Below, piece after piece: positions 31,692-39,036 of a stretch of DNA of 64,000 bases. The first letter of the stretch is position 1, and the number at the start of each line of letters is the position of its first letter. The notes under the pieces are model-generated. The model had not been told where the DNA came from. It worked only from the letters and a program-made list of their open reading frames with translations, and did not search any database. Origin of the DNA: a virus; IMG/VR virus record IMGVR_UViG_3300032675_000001, positions 124,001 through 188,000 of that record. One strand, given 5' to 3'. The position numbers and the translations under genes are program-made.

Positions 31692-32585
31692 GTGGCGATT
31701 AAACCAAAGAAACCAATAAACTACTTAAACAATAGAGACATTCTCAAAGAGATACACAAGAGCAAGGCAACATACTGTTATTATACCCAACCAGAGTATC
31801 ACATGTATGATCTGATTATTGATGCTCCGGAAAGTTCAATAGAGTTTAGCCTTGAATACGCACTTAAAGATGAACAAATACAGACTGCAAAAATAGTTAG
31901 AGCGGCAAGGTTATCACAGGAATCAGAACAGAAAATTCTTCCAGATTCTATCCCTACACAAGATTTAGTTTTTCGCGTTATGACTTGGGATCACATTCCG
32001 GTATCACAGAAGCAACCAAGAAAGACCACCAAGAAGAAAACCGCCAAGGACATCATAGCATTTGACGAAGATGATGTTGAGGACTTTTCAGACTTAGAAG
32101 ATAAGTCAACCAAAGGCGAGGTGGATGATATGGTTCACGTAAAGGTTAACTTCCCTCCATTCCAACATTTTAAACTTGATGAAACCAACACATTTAGATG
32201 TGTTGGTAAATCTCATTGGGTTGATGGCATTGAGAATGGACACTTTTCTAAAGATCACGGCAACATCACTAACAAGTTAGCTCGTATGTATATGATGCTT
32301 TGTGAGAAGTATGCTATGAAGTTCAACTGGCGCGGCTACACTTACAATGATGAAATGAAGGCGAGTGCCGTTTTACAGTTAACTTATGTCGGTCTACGTT
32401 TCAACGAAGCTAAATCGGCAAACCCATTTGCCTATTATACAGCAGCAATCACGAATAGCTTTTGCCGGGTGTTAAACACGGAAAAGCGCAATCAAAGCAT
32501 TCGTGATGACATTCTTGAGATGAATGGATTGAACCCGTCATTCTCGCGACAGATGAGTACGCCAAAGGCACCGATCATAGAATAA
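31692..32585 (+). CDS. 55: Late-transcription sigma factor gp55
   Basis: 297 aa, GTG start preceded by AGAGGA. The C-terminal ~120 residues match the gp55 family of T4-like environmental phages: LARMYMMLCEKYAMKFNWRG, YTYNDEMKASAVLQL, then NPFAYYTAAITNSFCRVLN, QSIRDDILEMNGLNPSFSRQ. gp55 binds host core RNA polymerase and recognises TATAAATA-type late promoters, which are abundant in this window. The protein is longer than T4 gp55 (185 aa). The N-terminal ~160 residues include YLNNRDILKEIHKSKATYC, a Lys-rich patch (PRKTTKKKTAK) and an acidic patch (DEDDVEDFSDLED). It stands next to gp47 and diverges from the baseplate operon it should activate. Confidence 0.87.
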   Translation: MAIKPKKPINYLNNRDILKEIHKSKATYCYYTQPEYHMYDLIIDAPESSIEFSLEYALKDEQIQTAKIVRAARLSQESEQKILPDSIPTQDLVFRVMTWDHIPVSQKQPRKTTKKKTAKDIIAFDEDDVEDFSDLEDKSTKGEVDDMVHVKVNFPPFQHFKLDETNTFRCVGKSHWVDGIENGHFSKDHGNITNKLARMYMMLCEKYAMKFNWRGYTYNDEMKASAVLQLTYVGLRFNEAKSANPFAYYTAAITNSFCRVLNTEKRNQSIRDDILEMNGLNPSFSRQMSTPKAPIIE

Positions 32586-32608
32586 TATTATCAATTGTAC
32601 CATATTGA

Positions 32609-32637
32609 TTGATTTTTTTGTTCAAATGGTCTATACA
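32609..32637 (+). promoter_or_regulatory. Sigma70-like promoter directly before gp47
   Basis: TTGATT (32609-32614), 17-nt spacer, TATACA (32632-32637), ending 6 nt before the gp47 ATG. No Shine-Dalgarno is visible, so initiation would give an essentially leaderless message. Prediction from box match and spacing only. Confidence 0.35.
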
Positions 32638-32643
32638 TAAGTT

Positions 32644-33660
32644 ATGTCGAACCTATTCAAAAAAGCAGCAGTATTCACCGACATACACTTTGGACTAAAG
32701 AGCAATAGCCTGCAACACAATCAAGATTGTGCAGACTTTGTTGATTGGTTTATAGAGAAGGCAAAATCTGAAGGGTGTGAAACGTGTTTGTTTTTGGGTG
32801 ATTGGAATCACCACAGAGCAAGCATTAACATTCACACCCTCCAGTTTGGTCTTCGTGCATTAGAAAAACTCAATGCATCGTTTGAAAAAGTGTATTTCAT
32901 TCCCGGCAACCATGATCTCTACTACCGAGACCGTAGAGACATTCATTCAGTTGAGTGGGCATCTCATCTGCCTAATGTGACCATCGTAAACGATTGGTTC
33001 AGTGAAGGCAATGTTGTGATCGCTCCTTGGCTGGTGGGTGAAGACTATAAGAACCTACCCAAACTAAAGGGTAAGTATCTTTTCTCGCATATGGAACTAC
33101 CAAACTTCTATATGAACGCAATGGTTGAAATGCCAGATCATGGCGAAGTCAACCTTGATCACATCAAACACTTTGATCGCGTATTTTCTGGACACTTCCA
33201 CAAGCGCCAATCCAAGAAAAACGTCTGGTATATTGGTAATGCCTTCCCGCATAACTATGCAGATGCTGGTGATGATGCGCGTGGTATGATGATATTGGAA
33301 TGGGACCAAGAACCTGAGTTTTATTCATGGCCCGGACAGCCAATGTTCCGTGTATACAAACTCAGTGAGATTCTTGACAATCCAGAAGGATTACTTCTTC
33401 CGAAGTCAAACGTGAGAGTTCATCTTGATATTGACATCTCATACGAAGAAGCAAACTTTATCCGAGAAACTTTAATCCCGACATACAGTCTTCGTGAAAT
33501 GGCACTTATTCCAGTAAAGAATAGTGAACATTCACAAGACTTGGCACCGGGAGAACTAAAGTTTGAGTCCGTTGACCAGATTGTATTAGAAAGTATAAAT
33601 AACTTAGAAAGTTCCACCTTCGATAGGAATTTACTAAGGAGCATATATGATAATCTGTGA
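32644..33660 (+). CDS. 47: Recombination endonuclease subunit gp47 (Mre11/SbcD-like)
   Basis: 338 aa, almost the length of T4 gp47 (339). All calcineurin-like phosphoesterase motifs are present in order: D13 and H15 in FTDIHFG, D53 in LGDW, N89-H90-D91 in PGNHD, H149 in FSHME and H184/H186 in SGHFH. With gp46 it forms the Mre11/Rad50-type nuclease that resects ends for recombination-dependent replication. Its 3' end, which contains AAGGAGC, overlaps the start of the next ORF by 14 nt. In T4 gp47 is followed closely by gp46; here a nuclease ORF lies between. Confidence 0.95.
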   Translation: MSNLFKKAAVFTDIHFGLKSNSLQHNQDCADFVDWFIEKAKSEGCETCLFLGDWNHHRASINIHTLQFGLRALEKLNASFEKVYFIPGNHDLYYRDRRDIHSVEWASHLPNVTIVNDWFSEGNVVIAPWLVGEDYKNLPKLKGKYLFSHMELPNFYMNAMVEMPDHGEVNLDHIKHFDRVFSGHFHKRQSKKNVWYIGNAFPHNYADAGDDARGMMILEWDQEPEFYSWPGQPMFRVYKLSEILDNPEGLLLPKSNVRVHLDIDISYEEANFIRETLIPTYSLREMALIPVKNSEHSQDLAPGELKFESVDQIVLESINNLESSTFDRNLLRSIYDNL

Positions 33661-34615
33661 GTATTGTAAATTAGAGGCAGCGCACACCTTCAAAAACGGA
33701 ATTCATTGTTGCAGTAAAAATGTGTCTGGGTGTCCAGAAATCCGAGCAAGACGAGAGAATACCGCTATGGTGAAATACGGAGACAAAAACTTCAAAAACC
33801 ACACCAAAGCAAAAAAAACTAAGCTAACACGGTACGGTGATGAAAATTATAATAATCGCCAGCAAGCAGAAGCAACGACAACTAAAATGTATGGAGTTTC
33901 CAATGTTAGTAAAATAGAAGACATAAAAGTAGCGAAACAATCTACCTTTAGTAAAAACTATCCTATAGGGTCATCCGAAAGAACTGACTTAGGTAATACC
34001 AGGGCAATCTCTTGGAAATCGAATGTTGTGTCCGAGATTACGGACAAAATAAAAACTACGTGCGCAGATAGGTATGGAGTGGACAATCCGAATAAAAACC
34101 CAGATATCGTTTCTAAACGAAAGCAAACAAACTTGGCTAGATACGGACAGCAGCCCGGATTCGGCACGGAGAAGTTTAAAAACACCATTAGACAAAAATA
34201 CGGGGTGGAGAATGTCTCGCAACTCGCAGAAATTCACGAAAGACAACAGCGACCTAATTGGAAATCATACACTCTTCCTTCCGGAAAAATTATTAAGGTG
34301 CAAGGATACGAAAACTTAGCGCTGGATGCATTGATGTCGGTGTATGACGAAAATGATGTTATTACGGTTAGGAAAGAAATACCGGCGGTTTGGTATGAAC
34401 ACGATAACATACGCAGAAGGTATTATCCAGATATGTTAGTTGTGCCTACCAACACGATAATAGAAGTTAAATCGGAATACATTTTTAAAAATAATGAAGA
34501 AGTCAACATGAAGAAAAAAGATGCATGTTTATCCATGGGGCTGGCATTTGAGTTTTGGATATACGAATCAAAAACACACGAACTAAGAAAGCTAATATAT
34601 CCCGCATGTCAATAA
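33647..34615 (+). CDS. PD-(D/E)XK homing-type endonuclease with YGV repeats, inserted between gp47 and gp46
   Basis: 322 aa. The N-terminus has Cys pairs (CEYC, HCC, GC) suggestive of a small zinc finger. Residues about 40-200 hold about six short repeats centred on K/R-YG-V/D-x-N (KYGDKNF, RYGDENY, MYGVSNV, RYGVDNP, RYGQQPG, KYGVENV), typical of DNA-recognition modules of phage selfish nucleases. The C-terminus has a PD-(D/E)XK core: D262 in YYPDM and E273/K275 in IIEVKSE. The ORF overlaps the gp47 stop by 14 nt and the gp46 start by 10 nt, so it was inserted without breaking either gene, as free-standing homing nucleases do. Specificity is unknown. A role other than homing (such as a very-short-patch-like nicking enzyme) is possible. 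Confidence 0.72.
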   Translation: MIICEYCKLEAAHTFKNGIHCCSKNVSGCPEIRARRENTAMVKYGDKNFKNHTKAKKTKLTRYGDENYNNRQQAEATTTKMYGVSNVSKIEDIKVAKQSTFSKNYPIGSSERTDLGNTRAISWKSNVVSEITDKIKTTCADRYGVDNPNKNPDIVSKRKQTNLARYGQQPGFGTEKFKNTIRQKYGVENVSQLAEIHERQQRPNWKSYTLPSGKIIKVQGYENLALDALMSVYDENDVITVRKEIPAVWYEHDNIRRRYYPDMLVVPTNTIIEVKSEYIFKNNEEVNMKKKDACLSMGLAFEFWIYESKTHELRKLIYPACQ

Positions 34616-36684
34616 TTTTGAAAAACATAACACTGCGTAATTTTCTTTCAATCGGGGCAGTTTGCCAAGCTGTCAACTTTGATAGCAAAGAACTAACACT
34701 CATCATGGGTCAAAACTTAGACCTTGGTGGAGATGGTGCAAGAAACGGAACAGGAAAAACCACCCTGATTCAAGGGCTGGCATATGCTCTATTTGGATCA
34801 CCGATCAATAGCATTCGCAAGGATAACCTAATCAACCGAACCAATGGTAAGGGAATGATGGTAACTCTAGAGTTTAATGCAAATGGCATTGATTACAAGA
34901 TTGAGCGTGGACGTAAACCAAACATTCTTAAGTTCTATGCAAACAGCAGCTTGCTAGAGGGTAAGGATGATGCTCAGGGAGAAAACAAGGAAACACAGGC
35001 TGCAATTGAGCGCGCTATTGGTATGTCTCCTGACATGTTCAAACACATTGTCGCGTTGAACACGTATTCTGAACCATTTCTGGCTATGAAGGCAAATGAT
35101 CAACGTCAGGTCATTGAGCAGTTACTTGGTATCACTTTACTGTCTGAGAAGGCAGAAGCCATCAAGGAAAAAAGTAGGGCGAACAAGGAAAGCATTCAGC
35201 AGGAAGAGTTCAAGGTAAAGGCCATTGAAGAGGCAAACAGGCGCATCCAAGAGCAGATTGATGCGCTTAAGAGAAGACAGACACTTTGGATCAAAAAGCA
35301 CGAAGAAGATTTAAACAAGCTTGTCGCAGATTATGACGAACTGACGAAGATTGACATTGATGCTGAACTTCAAGCACACAAAGACCTTGCTGCGTATCAG
35401 ATCACCAAAAAGAAGCACGATGATCGCAATGCTCTTATTTCTCGCCAGATAGCATGGAAGCAGAAGCAAGACAAAGACATTGCTTCTTTACAAAAAACTT
35501 ACGATACACTGAGTCGTATTGACATTGATGCTGAACTTCAAGCACATCTTGACTTGGTTACATACAACCAAAATAAGACACAGGTTGATAATGCAAAGAT
35601 CAGAGTAAAACAACTTGAAACGAGTTTAGTTAAAGACCAAAAGGCAATTGACAAACTCACTAGTGAGATTAAAACTCTTGAGAGTAACAAGTGTTATGCC
35701 TGTGGTCAAGACTTCCATGATGATAGCCATTCGGACGTTATTAACTCCAAGCGTGAACTCTTATCATCTGCTATGGCAGAGTTGGACCAGACCAAAAATG
35801 ATTTAGAAAAAAATAAACTTTTAATCGTAGATTTTGGTCAACCTCCAGTCACTTACTATAAGACTCACGCCGAAGCAATCAAGCACAGTTCTGAACTTGA
35901 AAACATTCAAAACCAAATCATAGCGAAGCAGAACGAATCTGATCCATATGCGGAGCAAATCTCAGAAACTGATGCCTTAGAAACCCTTGGAACGCTTCCT
36001 AAGACTATATACGATACGGAGACACAGGCGATTGAACATCGGTCTACTGTGGCAAGCTTATTGCAGCAGATTGAACGTAAAGTCGCGGAGAGTGATCCTT
36101 ATGCGGAACAAGTAGTTGAAATGGAATCTCAGGCATTACAAGTTGTGGATTTTGAAAAGATCAATGAACTGTCAAAGTATGGTGATCACTTGAAGTTTCT
36201 ACTGGACTTGTTGACGAGCAAAGATTCCTTTGTTCGCAAGAAGATCATTGATCAAAACTTGTCATATTTGAACGCAAGACTTACTCATTACTTGGACAAA
36301 ATGGGACTTCCTCATACTGTCATTTTCAAGAATGACTTGTCGGTTGAAATCACTGAACTCGGGCGTGAACTTGATTACTACAACCTATCACGTGGTGAGC
36401 AGAACCGACTAATTCTTGGGTTGTCGTTTTCGTTTAGAGATGTATGGGAGAATTTATATTATCCCATCAATGCGATGTTTATTGATGAACTGCTGGATAA
36501 TGGTACCGATGCGGTTGGGATGGAAAATTCAATGACGGTCCTTAAGGATATGAACAGGACCCGAGGAAAATCAATATGGCTAGTCAGCCATAAGGATGAT
36601 CTAACCAACCGCGTCAATAATGTTCTCAGTGTTGTCAAATCGGGTGGGTTCACCAGTTATTCAATGGTAACTGAGTCAGAATAA
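34606..36684 (+). CDS. 46: Recombination endonuclease subunit gp46 (Rad50/SbcC-like ATPase)
   Basis: 692 aa from the ATG at 34606; the frame is open further upstream, but that part lies within the preceding gene and the sequence MSIILKNITLRNFLS begins at the usual SMC-type N-terminus. Walker A is near residue 45-53 (ARNGTGKTT), the zinc-hook CxxC near 363-366 (CYACG), the ABC signature near 594 (LSRGEQNR) and Walker B near 622 (AMFIDELLD). Long coiled-coil stretches flank the hook, with an internal duplication around DIDAELQAH (two copies, about 60 codons apart). Longer than T4 gp46 (560 aa). Partner of gp47 in end resection and recombination-dependent replication. Confidence 0.95.
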   Translation: MSIILKNITLRNFLSIGAVCQAVNFDSKELTLIMGQNLDLGGDGARNGTGKTTLIQGLAYALFGSPINSIRKDNLINRTNGKGMMVTLEFNANGIDYKIERGRKPNILKFYANSSLLEGKDDAQGENKETQAAIERAIGMSPDMFKHIVALNTYSEPFLAMKANDQRQVIEQLLGITLLSEKAEAIKEKSRANKESIQQEEFKVKAIEEANRRIQEQIDALKRRQTLWIKKHEEDLNKLVADYDELTKIDIDAELQAHKDLAAYQITKKKHDDRNALISRQIAWKQKQDKDIASLQKTYDTLSRIDIDAELQAHLDLVTYNQNKTQVDNAKIRVKQLETSLVKDQKAIDKLTSEIKTLESNKCYACGQDFHDDSHSDVINSKRELLSSAMAELDQTKNDLEKNKLLIVDFGQPPVTYYKTHAEAIKHSSELENIQNQIIAKQNESDPYAEQISETDALETLGTLPKTIYDTETQAIEHRSTVASLLQQIERKVAESDPYAEQVVEMESQALQVVDFEKINELSKYGDHLKFLLDLLTSKDSFVRKKIIDQNLSYLNARLTHYLDKMGLPHTVIFKNDLSVEITELGRELDYYNLSRGEQNRLILGLSFSFRDVWENLYYPINAMFIDELLDNGTDAVGMENSMTVLKDMNRTRGKSIWLVSHKDDLTNRVNNVLSVVKSGGFTSYSMVTESE

Positions 36685-36697
36685 ATTGATAAATGGG

Positions 36698-36729
36698 TGT
36701 GAGTCGCGGGAGTCCATTCCCCACTCATA
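36698..36729 (+). promoter_or_regulatory. Two-tier hairpin between gp46 and the GIY-YIG gene
   Basis: Outer arms TGTGAGT/ACTCATA (7 bp, one G-U) enclose inner arms GGGA/TCCC with a 6-nt loop. There is no U-tract, so it is not a standard terminator. Possible roles: a processing site, attenuator, or 3' end stabiliser of the gp46 message. Confidence 0.4.
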
Positions 36730-36761
36730 CTAATGCTAATCATTAATAAGGAGCATCAGCA

Positions 36762-37517
36762 ATGAATATTTATCATAAAACATTACCATATATCTATAAA
36801 TGGATACATATACCTACCGGAAAATGGTATATTGGTTCTAAAGTGAGAACTGGATGGAACCCCTCGCGACATGAAGAGTATATATGTTCGAGCAAAGAAG
36901 TCAAGCCATTGGTTATGGAAAATCGAGATGATTGGGAATATCATATTCTGCATACTGGTGATGCAGCTTATATTGTCAATTTGGAAAAAATTATACTGTC
37001 TGAATTAGATGCTAGGAATGACCCAATGAGTTATAACCAGCACAACGGGGATGGACTATACAATAGATATGGTGTTAAAGAAAATGAAAACACTAGACTT
37101 AAGAAAAGTGCCGCTCGCTTAGCCGAAAAAAACCCAATGTATGGTAAAAGAGGTGACCTGTCCCCACATTATGGTAAATCACATTCATCTTGTTGGAGAA
37201 AAAACCAAAGCATTGGTCTAAAATTGTATAATGAAAATAGACCTGCTGAGCATAACAATAATATTTCAAAAGCATTGAAGGGTAACCCAAAACTATCAGA
37301 AAAAATGATTGGAGAAAATAACCCGCGTTATGGCAAACCAGCTTTAGAGCACAACAAACGCGCCTCGTCAATTGCAAATTCAGGAAACAATAACCCCATG
37401 AAAAAACCAGAACATCAGCGTACATGTGAACATTGCTGTAAAACCGTGGCTAAAAATCATTATACACTATTCCATCGGGACAAATGTAGATCAAAACCTG
37501 CAACCGACATAGAATAA
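36762..37517 (+). CDS. GIY-YIG homing endonuclease with NUMOD3 repeats
   Basis: 251 aa. The N-terminal domain has the GIY-YIG layout: YIYKWIH as the first strand and KWYIGSK as the second, then a conserved Arg (SRHEEY), Glu in VNLEKIIL and a terminal Asn (SYNQHNG). The middle has NUMOD3-type modules (NPMYGKRG, SPHYGKSHS, NNPRYGKPALEH, NNPMKKPEH), and the C-terminus a Cys/His cluster (CEHCC, HRDKC). This is the architecture of T4 Seg-type free-standing homing nucleases. AAGGAGC precedes the ATG. It lies directly after gp46, so gp46 or its right flank is the likely homing target. The gene is more AT-rich than gp46. Confidence 0.88.
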   Translation: MNIYHKTLPYIYKWIHIPTGKWYIGSKVRTGWNPSRHEEYICSSKEVKPLVMENRDDWEYHILHTGDAAYIVNLEKIILSELDARNDPMSYNQHNGDGLYNRYGVKENENTRLKKSAARLAEKNPMYGKRGDLSPHYGKSHSSCWRKNQSIGLKLYNENRPAEHNNNISKALKGNPKLSEKMIGENNPRYGKPALEHNKRASSIANSGNNNPMKKPEHQRTCEHCCKTVAKNHYTLFHRDKCRSKPATDIE

Positions 37518-37554
37518 AAATTTTCAGGTGCGATTGTAAAGGATAAATCATTAT

Positions 37555-38148
37555 ATGCCATCACCACAGAAAGCTAAAGGTTCTTCCTTCGAACGTGAAG
37601 TCGCAAAGTTCCTGTCTAAAACCTATAACGAAAGTTTCATCAGAGCACCTGGCTCTGGAGCTTATGTTGGAGGAAAGAATCAGGAACGCAAGCAGTTTCT
37701 ACACGAAGGACAGATTCGCAGCTTCAAAGGTGACATCGTGCCCGGACAGACTTTCACTAAGTTTAACGCAGAGTGCAAGTCATATGCAGACTTCCCGTTT
37801 CATTTAATGTTAACGGGAAGTTGCAAAATCCTGGATACTTGGATTGAACAGCTTATGGCTGTAGCAGAAGAAGATGATTGTAACATTCTATTCATGAAGT
37901 TCAATCGTAAGGGACGCTATGTCGCTGTTCAAGCCAAGTATACTTGGGTAACAGATTATTTCATATACTACAGTTCCGCCAAGGTTGGCGACTGGGTATT
38001 CATTGAATTTGATACATTTTTTGAAAACAACAAAGACCTTTTTAAAGCATATTCAGGCTCAACATCTAGCTCATTATCTAGCCCATCACCTAGCCCATCA
38101 GACACCATGTCAGACACATCAGCTAACATTCTCACCATAAACATTTAA
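37555..38148 (+). CDS. PD-(D/E)XK nuclease, Holliday-junction-resolvase-like
   Basis: 197 aa. The N-terminal core has GSSFEREVAKFLSKTY (conserved Glu), FIRAPGSGAY, KGDI (D60) and AECKSY (E73, K75), the order seen in small phage PD-(D/E)XK resolvase or RecB-type nucleases. A role in branch resolution or end processing during gp46/47-driven recombination fits the neighbourhood; a restriction-like role cannot be excluded. AAAGGA precedes the ATG. The last ~30 residues are low complexity (SGSTSSSLSSPSPSPSDT) and are encoded by a 12-nt repeat containing CTAGC that continues past the stop, so the tail may be a recent extension. Confidence 0.72.
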   Translation: MPSPQKAKGSSFEREVAKFLSKTYNESFIRAPGSGAYVGGKNQERKQFLHEGQIRSFKGDIVPGQTFTKFNAECKSYADFPFHLMLTGSCKILDTWIEQLMAVAEEDDCNILFMKFNRKGRYVAVQAKYTWVTDYFIYYSSAKVGDWVFIEFDTFFENNKDLFKAYSGSTSSSLSSPSPSPSDTMSDTSANILTINI

Positions 38149-38173
38149 CTCAACATCTAGCACATTTCCTAGC
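38058..38173 (+). repeat. CTAGC-containing short tandem repeats at the end of the nuclease gene
   Basis: CTAGC recurs at 12-nt intervals (in ATCTAGC, TATCTAGC, CACCTAGC), and a 13-nt direct repeat ctcaacatctagc occurs at 38058-38070 and again at 38149-38161, just after the stop codon. The repeat straddles the gene end and the start of the structured block. Confidence 0.6.
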
Positions 38174-38700
38174 ACAAAAACCCCACATTGCTGTCTGGTG
38201 TACGTTCGTAGACCCTCCTTGAGGAAGCAGGATTTAGAACCCCTGTAGTCCGGATTCTGGAGTATGCCTGACCGAGAGGTCAGTGCCAGATTCAACATAG
38301 TCTGGTGGAGTCTGATAGTAATATCGACCGCAAAAGCGTTAAGCAGCAATATGGTGTTTAACATTTGTGCTTTAGGAATACCGACAGGGCAATCGCACAG
38401 TAGGCGAACCCTGAATGAGTCCGTATTTAGTTTATCTCGTGGATACGGAACATGCGTTGTCGAGGAACTGGGTTAAACCAGCAGCCTCACTACACCTCCA
38501 TAAAAACCTTACAGGACAACCGGTGGCGAGCAGTAGCGTAAAAAGGCTAACTGATCGGGAGAGAGATAATAATGTATACGATGGGCCATGGCATATCGGA
38601 ATATTAGTAGTGCTTTCTGCGGAAAGCACTACTATGTCCTCCAAACCGGCAATTGTATCCGAAGTGACAATCTTTCTTAAAGAAATTAAAGCTACTAAAC
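38162..38700 (+). ncRNA. Candidate large structured non-coding RNA
   Basis: About 540 bases without a convincing gene, close to 47% GC by eye against under 40% for neighbours. Perfect or near-perfect helices: CTGACC-GAGA-GGTCAG (38268-38283, GNRA tetraloop) within an outer 8-bp helix with one mismatch (38253-38260/38286-38293); CAGGG/CCCTG (38385-38389/38409-38413); TCCGTAT/ATACGGA (38420-38426/38443-38449); CTGG/CCAG (38468-38471/38478-38481); and a 13-bp stem with a cUGCGg (UNCG) tetraloop (38605-38634). GNRA and UNCG loops are hallmarks of folded RNA. Size and phage setting recall ornate phage RNAs such as GOLLD and ROOL, but I cannot match it to a family. The strand is inferred from the upstream gene and is uncertain. 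ORFs inside it look spurious. Confidence 0.5.
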
Positions 38701-38710
38701 GATAAAAAAA

Positions 38711-38753
38711 TGAAAACGAACGAAGTGAGTTTTCAGATGAACGAAGTTCATCT
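38711..38753. terminator. Paired hairpins between convergent transcription units
   Basis: TGAAAAC/GTTTTCA (38711-38717/38729-38735) is followed at once by AGATGAAC-GAA-GTTCATCT (38735-38753, perfect 8-bp stem). Both enclose a copy of gaacgaagt. They separate the rightward unit (gp46 to structured block) from the leftward gp26 unit. A-rich and T-containing flanks make a two-way termination or 3'-end protection role plausible. Confidence 0.4.
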
Positions 38754-38805
38754 CTTGACTTAAACAAAAGATGAACTCCTTAATATACGGCTGGGATAGG
38801 TGGGT

Positions 38806-39036
38806 TTAGAAATAAGGCAGTTGTGATTGCTTGGTTATTTCTAGATTGTTCTCAATGATTTCATTGATAGACTGACGTTCAAAAGCAGACATATTTAATA
38901 TGTCCTCATAAGAAGCACCTCCACGCATGTGCCATGCCATGGATAATGCTCCTTTCTTCACTCCCTCAACTTCAACTTCGTATTGTTTAATAAGCTTCTG
39001 AATTTCCTCGGGTGTGGAATGCAGAAGCTTTATTCG
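38806..39036 (-). CDS. Small hub-assembly protein (gp51-like), probably made as a -1 frameshift extension of gp26
   Basis: The frame reads on from the gp26 slippery site and ends at 38806; translated from the slip it adds 76 residues (RIKLLHSTPEEIQKLIKQ to SQLPYF). Its content is clear: helix EEIQKLIKQYEVEVEGVKKG and the motif MAWHMRGGASYEDILNMSAF with terminal KQSQLPYF, typical of the small protein next to gp26 in T4-like environmental phages, often labelled gp51 (T4 gp51 itself is 249 aa). No ATG, GTG or TTG precedes the conserved N-terminal part; the open frame starts only at 39069. The first ATG is at codon 31 of the K-started frame, with AAAGGAG 8 nt upstream, so a 44-residue internal product is possible too. 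Confidence 0.75.
   Translation of the reverse strand, partial: RIKLLHSTPEEIQKLIKQYEVEVEGVKKGALSMAWHMRGGASYEDILNMSAFERQSINEIIENNLEITKQSQLPYF

Noticed and set aside
36684-36730. Hairpin after gp46 as a Rho-independent terminator
   Set aside because: No T-run follows the stem, so it is listed as an unassigned hairpin instead.
38241-38310. Group I intron core-like bits (gtagtcc; ttcaacatagtc)
   Set aside because: They occur in the wrong order for P7/R-S elements, and no P3/P4/P6 set or interrupted exon was found.
38221-38520. Fragments resembling RNase P RNA (gaggaag, gtagtccgg, cagggcaa...acag) and tmRNA (ggattctgga)
   Set aside because: The order and spacing do not fit RNase P conserved regions, and no T-arm or CCA end fits tmRNA. 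Matches are short and expected by chance.
38415-38767. Open frames of 96 and 111 codons within or near the structured block
   Set aside because: They overlap each other on opposite strands, run through the strongest hairpins, have unnatural composition and lack ribosome sites.
38806-38940. A free-standing 44-residue gene starting at the internal ATG (38940) with AAAGGAG
   Set aside because: It would omit the conserved-looking first helix of the small gp26 partner. Kept only as a possible secondary product; the frameshift explains the whole frame.
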